Assembly (NCBI RefSeq): GCF_000523235.1
Contig: NZ_CP006850.1
Location: forward strand, 2,480,001-2,544,000
Direction: 5' to 3'
DNA: 64,000 nt
Source: Nocardia nova SH22a
GTDB lineage: Bacteria > Actinomycetota > Actinomycetes > Mycobacteriales > Mycobacteriaceae
Numbering within the stretch: the first letter of the stretch is position 1; each line of letters starts with the position of its first letter. Under the pieces are notes generated by a model. It was given only the letters and a program-made list of their open reading frames with translations. It ran no database searches and was not told the origin of the DNA. This document shows positions 63,538 through 64,000 of the stretch, piece after piece. Made by a program: the position numbers and the translations under genes.

Positions 63538-64000
63538 ATGGCGATCAAGCAACTGGTTGCGGCCGGAGCCGTGGGCGCAGCGACCCTCAGCGTGCTGCTG
63601 CTTCCGACGACCACCGCCACGGCCGCGCCGGTCACCGTACCCGGCGTCGGCACCATCGACGTGCCCGATCAGGTCCTCGGCGCGATCCCGCCGGGCGTGC
63701 AGATCCCGGGCATCGACCTGCCGTCGGCGCCGCAGCAGCAGTCGATCGGCCGGCGCGCCGCCGACGCCGCCCTGTCGAAGGTCGGCGCCCCGTACTCCTA
63801 CGGCGCCGCCGGTCCGAACGCGTTCGACTGCTCGGGCCTGGTGAAGTGGGCCTATCAGCAGGCCGGTCGCGATCTGCCGCGCACCAGCTACGAACAGCTC
63901 GACGCGGGCGCCCCGGTCGCGATGGACGCGCTGCAGCCCGGTGACGTGATCTCCTTCTACGGCGGCAGCCACTCCGGCCTGTACGTGGGTGACGGCAATG
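63538..64000 (+). CDS. Secreted NlpC/P60 peptidoglycan endopeptidase (partial)
   Basis: 154 residues visible; the frame runs off the right edge. A Sec signal peptide (MAIKQLVAAGAVGAATLSVLLLPTTTATAAP) precedes a Pro/Val-rich spacer and the NlpC/P60 domain. AALSKVGAPYSYGAAGPNAFDCSGLVKWAYQQAG contains the catalytic Cys, and PGDVISFYGGSHSGLYVGDGN contains the catalytic His region. It should cleave D-Glu/mDAP peptide bonds in the cell wall. GAGGAG lies before ATG 63538. Position next to the exonuclease gene matches Rv2190c, from memory. Confidence 0.9.
   Translation, partial: MAIKQLVAAGAVGAATLSVLLLPTTTATAAPVTVPGVGTIDVPDQVLGAIPPGVQIPGIDLPSAPQQQSIGRRAADAALSKVGAPYSYGAAGPNAFDCSGLVKWAYQQAGRDLPRTSYEQLDAGAPVAMDALQPGDVISFYGGSHSGLYVGDGN

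Overview
The window is high-GC actinobacterial DNA, most likely Nocardia or a close relative (order Mycobacteriales). The right half carries the actinobacterial supercomplex genes ctaC-ctaF and ctaE-qcrCAB with a di-heme QcrC. The gene set gcvT, ilvE, adenosine kinase, HesB, DUF3043, cobT, cobS, asnB, ctaC, ctaF, ctaE, qcrCAB, trpD, DEDD exonuclease, NlpC/P60 matches, from memory, the Rv2190c-Rv2211c neighbourhood of Mycobacterium tuberculosis. No tRNA, rRNA, insertion sequence or CRISPR array was recognised.

Layout. 1-1.5 kb: a cut membrane-protein gene and a citrate-synthase-fold protein with an N-terminal helix-turn-helix, divergent from a DUF2332 gene. 2.7-9.1 kb: an amide-utilisation module (amiE, fmdB, fmdA, a MarR regulator, an AmiC-like cytoplasmic binding protein, an NCS1 permease), with three promoters sharing a TTCA-NN-TGAA dyad. 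9.2-12.8 kb: DedA, TRIC channel, truncated hemoglobin, an F420/NADP-reductase-like gene and a HxlR regulator, separated by five degenerate ~70-bp tandem repeats. 12.9-15.9 kb: gcvT and ilvE around a silent 0.8-kb gap. 16.2-18.7 kb: a formylglycine-generating enzyme and two GAP-family membrane proteins. 19-25 kb: MBL hydrolase, adenosine kinase, HesB, DUF3043, a CobU-CobT fusion and CobS. 25.4-28.7 kb: an ATP-grasp ligase coupled to a ~670-residue protein with papain-like signature residues, a possibly undescribed two-gene system. 28.7-34.5 kb: Tat-exported purple acid phosphatase, small proteins and asnB.

34.9-36.4 kb holds ctaC-ctaF. Between ctaF and ctaE (36.4-56 kb) lies a long accessory stretch. 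It contains a translationally coupled regulatory cassette (small protein, DUF6879, XRE/DUF5753, YdcF) bounded by two near-identical hairpins; a FAD oxidase; a CPBP protease; an NmrA-like reductase; a PASTA lipoprotein; a probable sulfonation operon (IclR regulator divergent from cysD-cysNC, DUF1214, SDR, sulfotransferase); and a TetR-controlled SDR/acyl-CoA dehydrogenase/MaoC operon with a striking perfect inverted repeat. The window ends with trpD, ctaE-qcrCAB, a RAM-domain protein, the DEDD/GIY-YIG nuclease and a cut NlpC/P60 gene.

Many genes lack a Shine-Dalgarno sequence and instead have a TANNNT -10 box 6-7 nt before the start codon, as expected of leaderless transcripts. I used this to choose several starts. 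Functional calls rest on reading motifs by eye; no database search was run.
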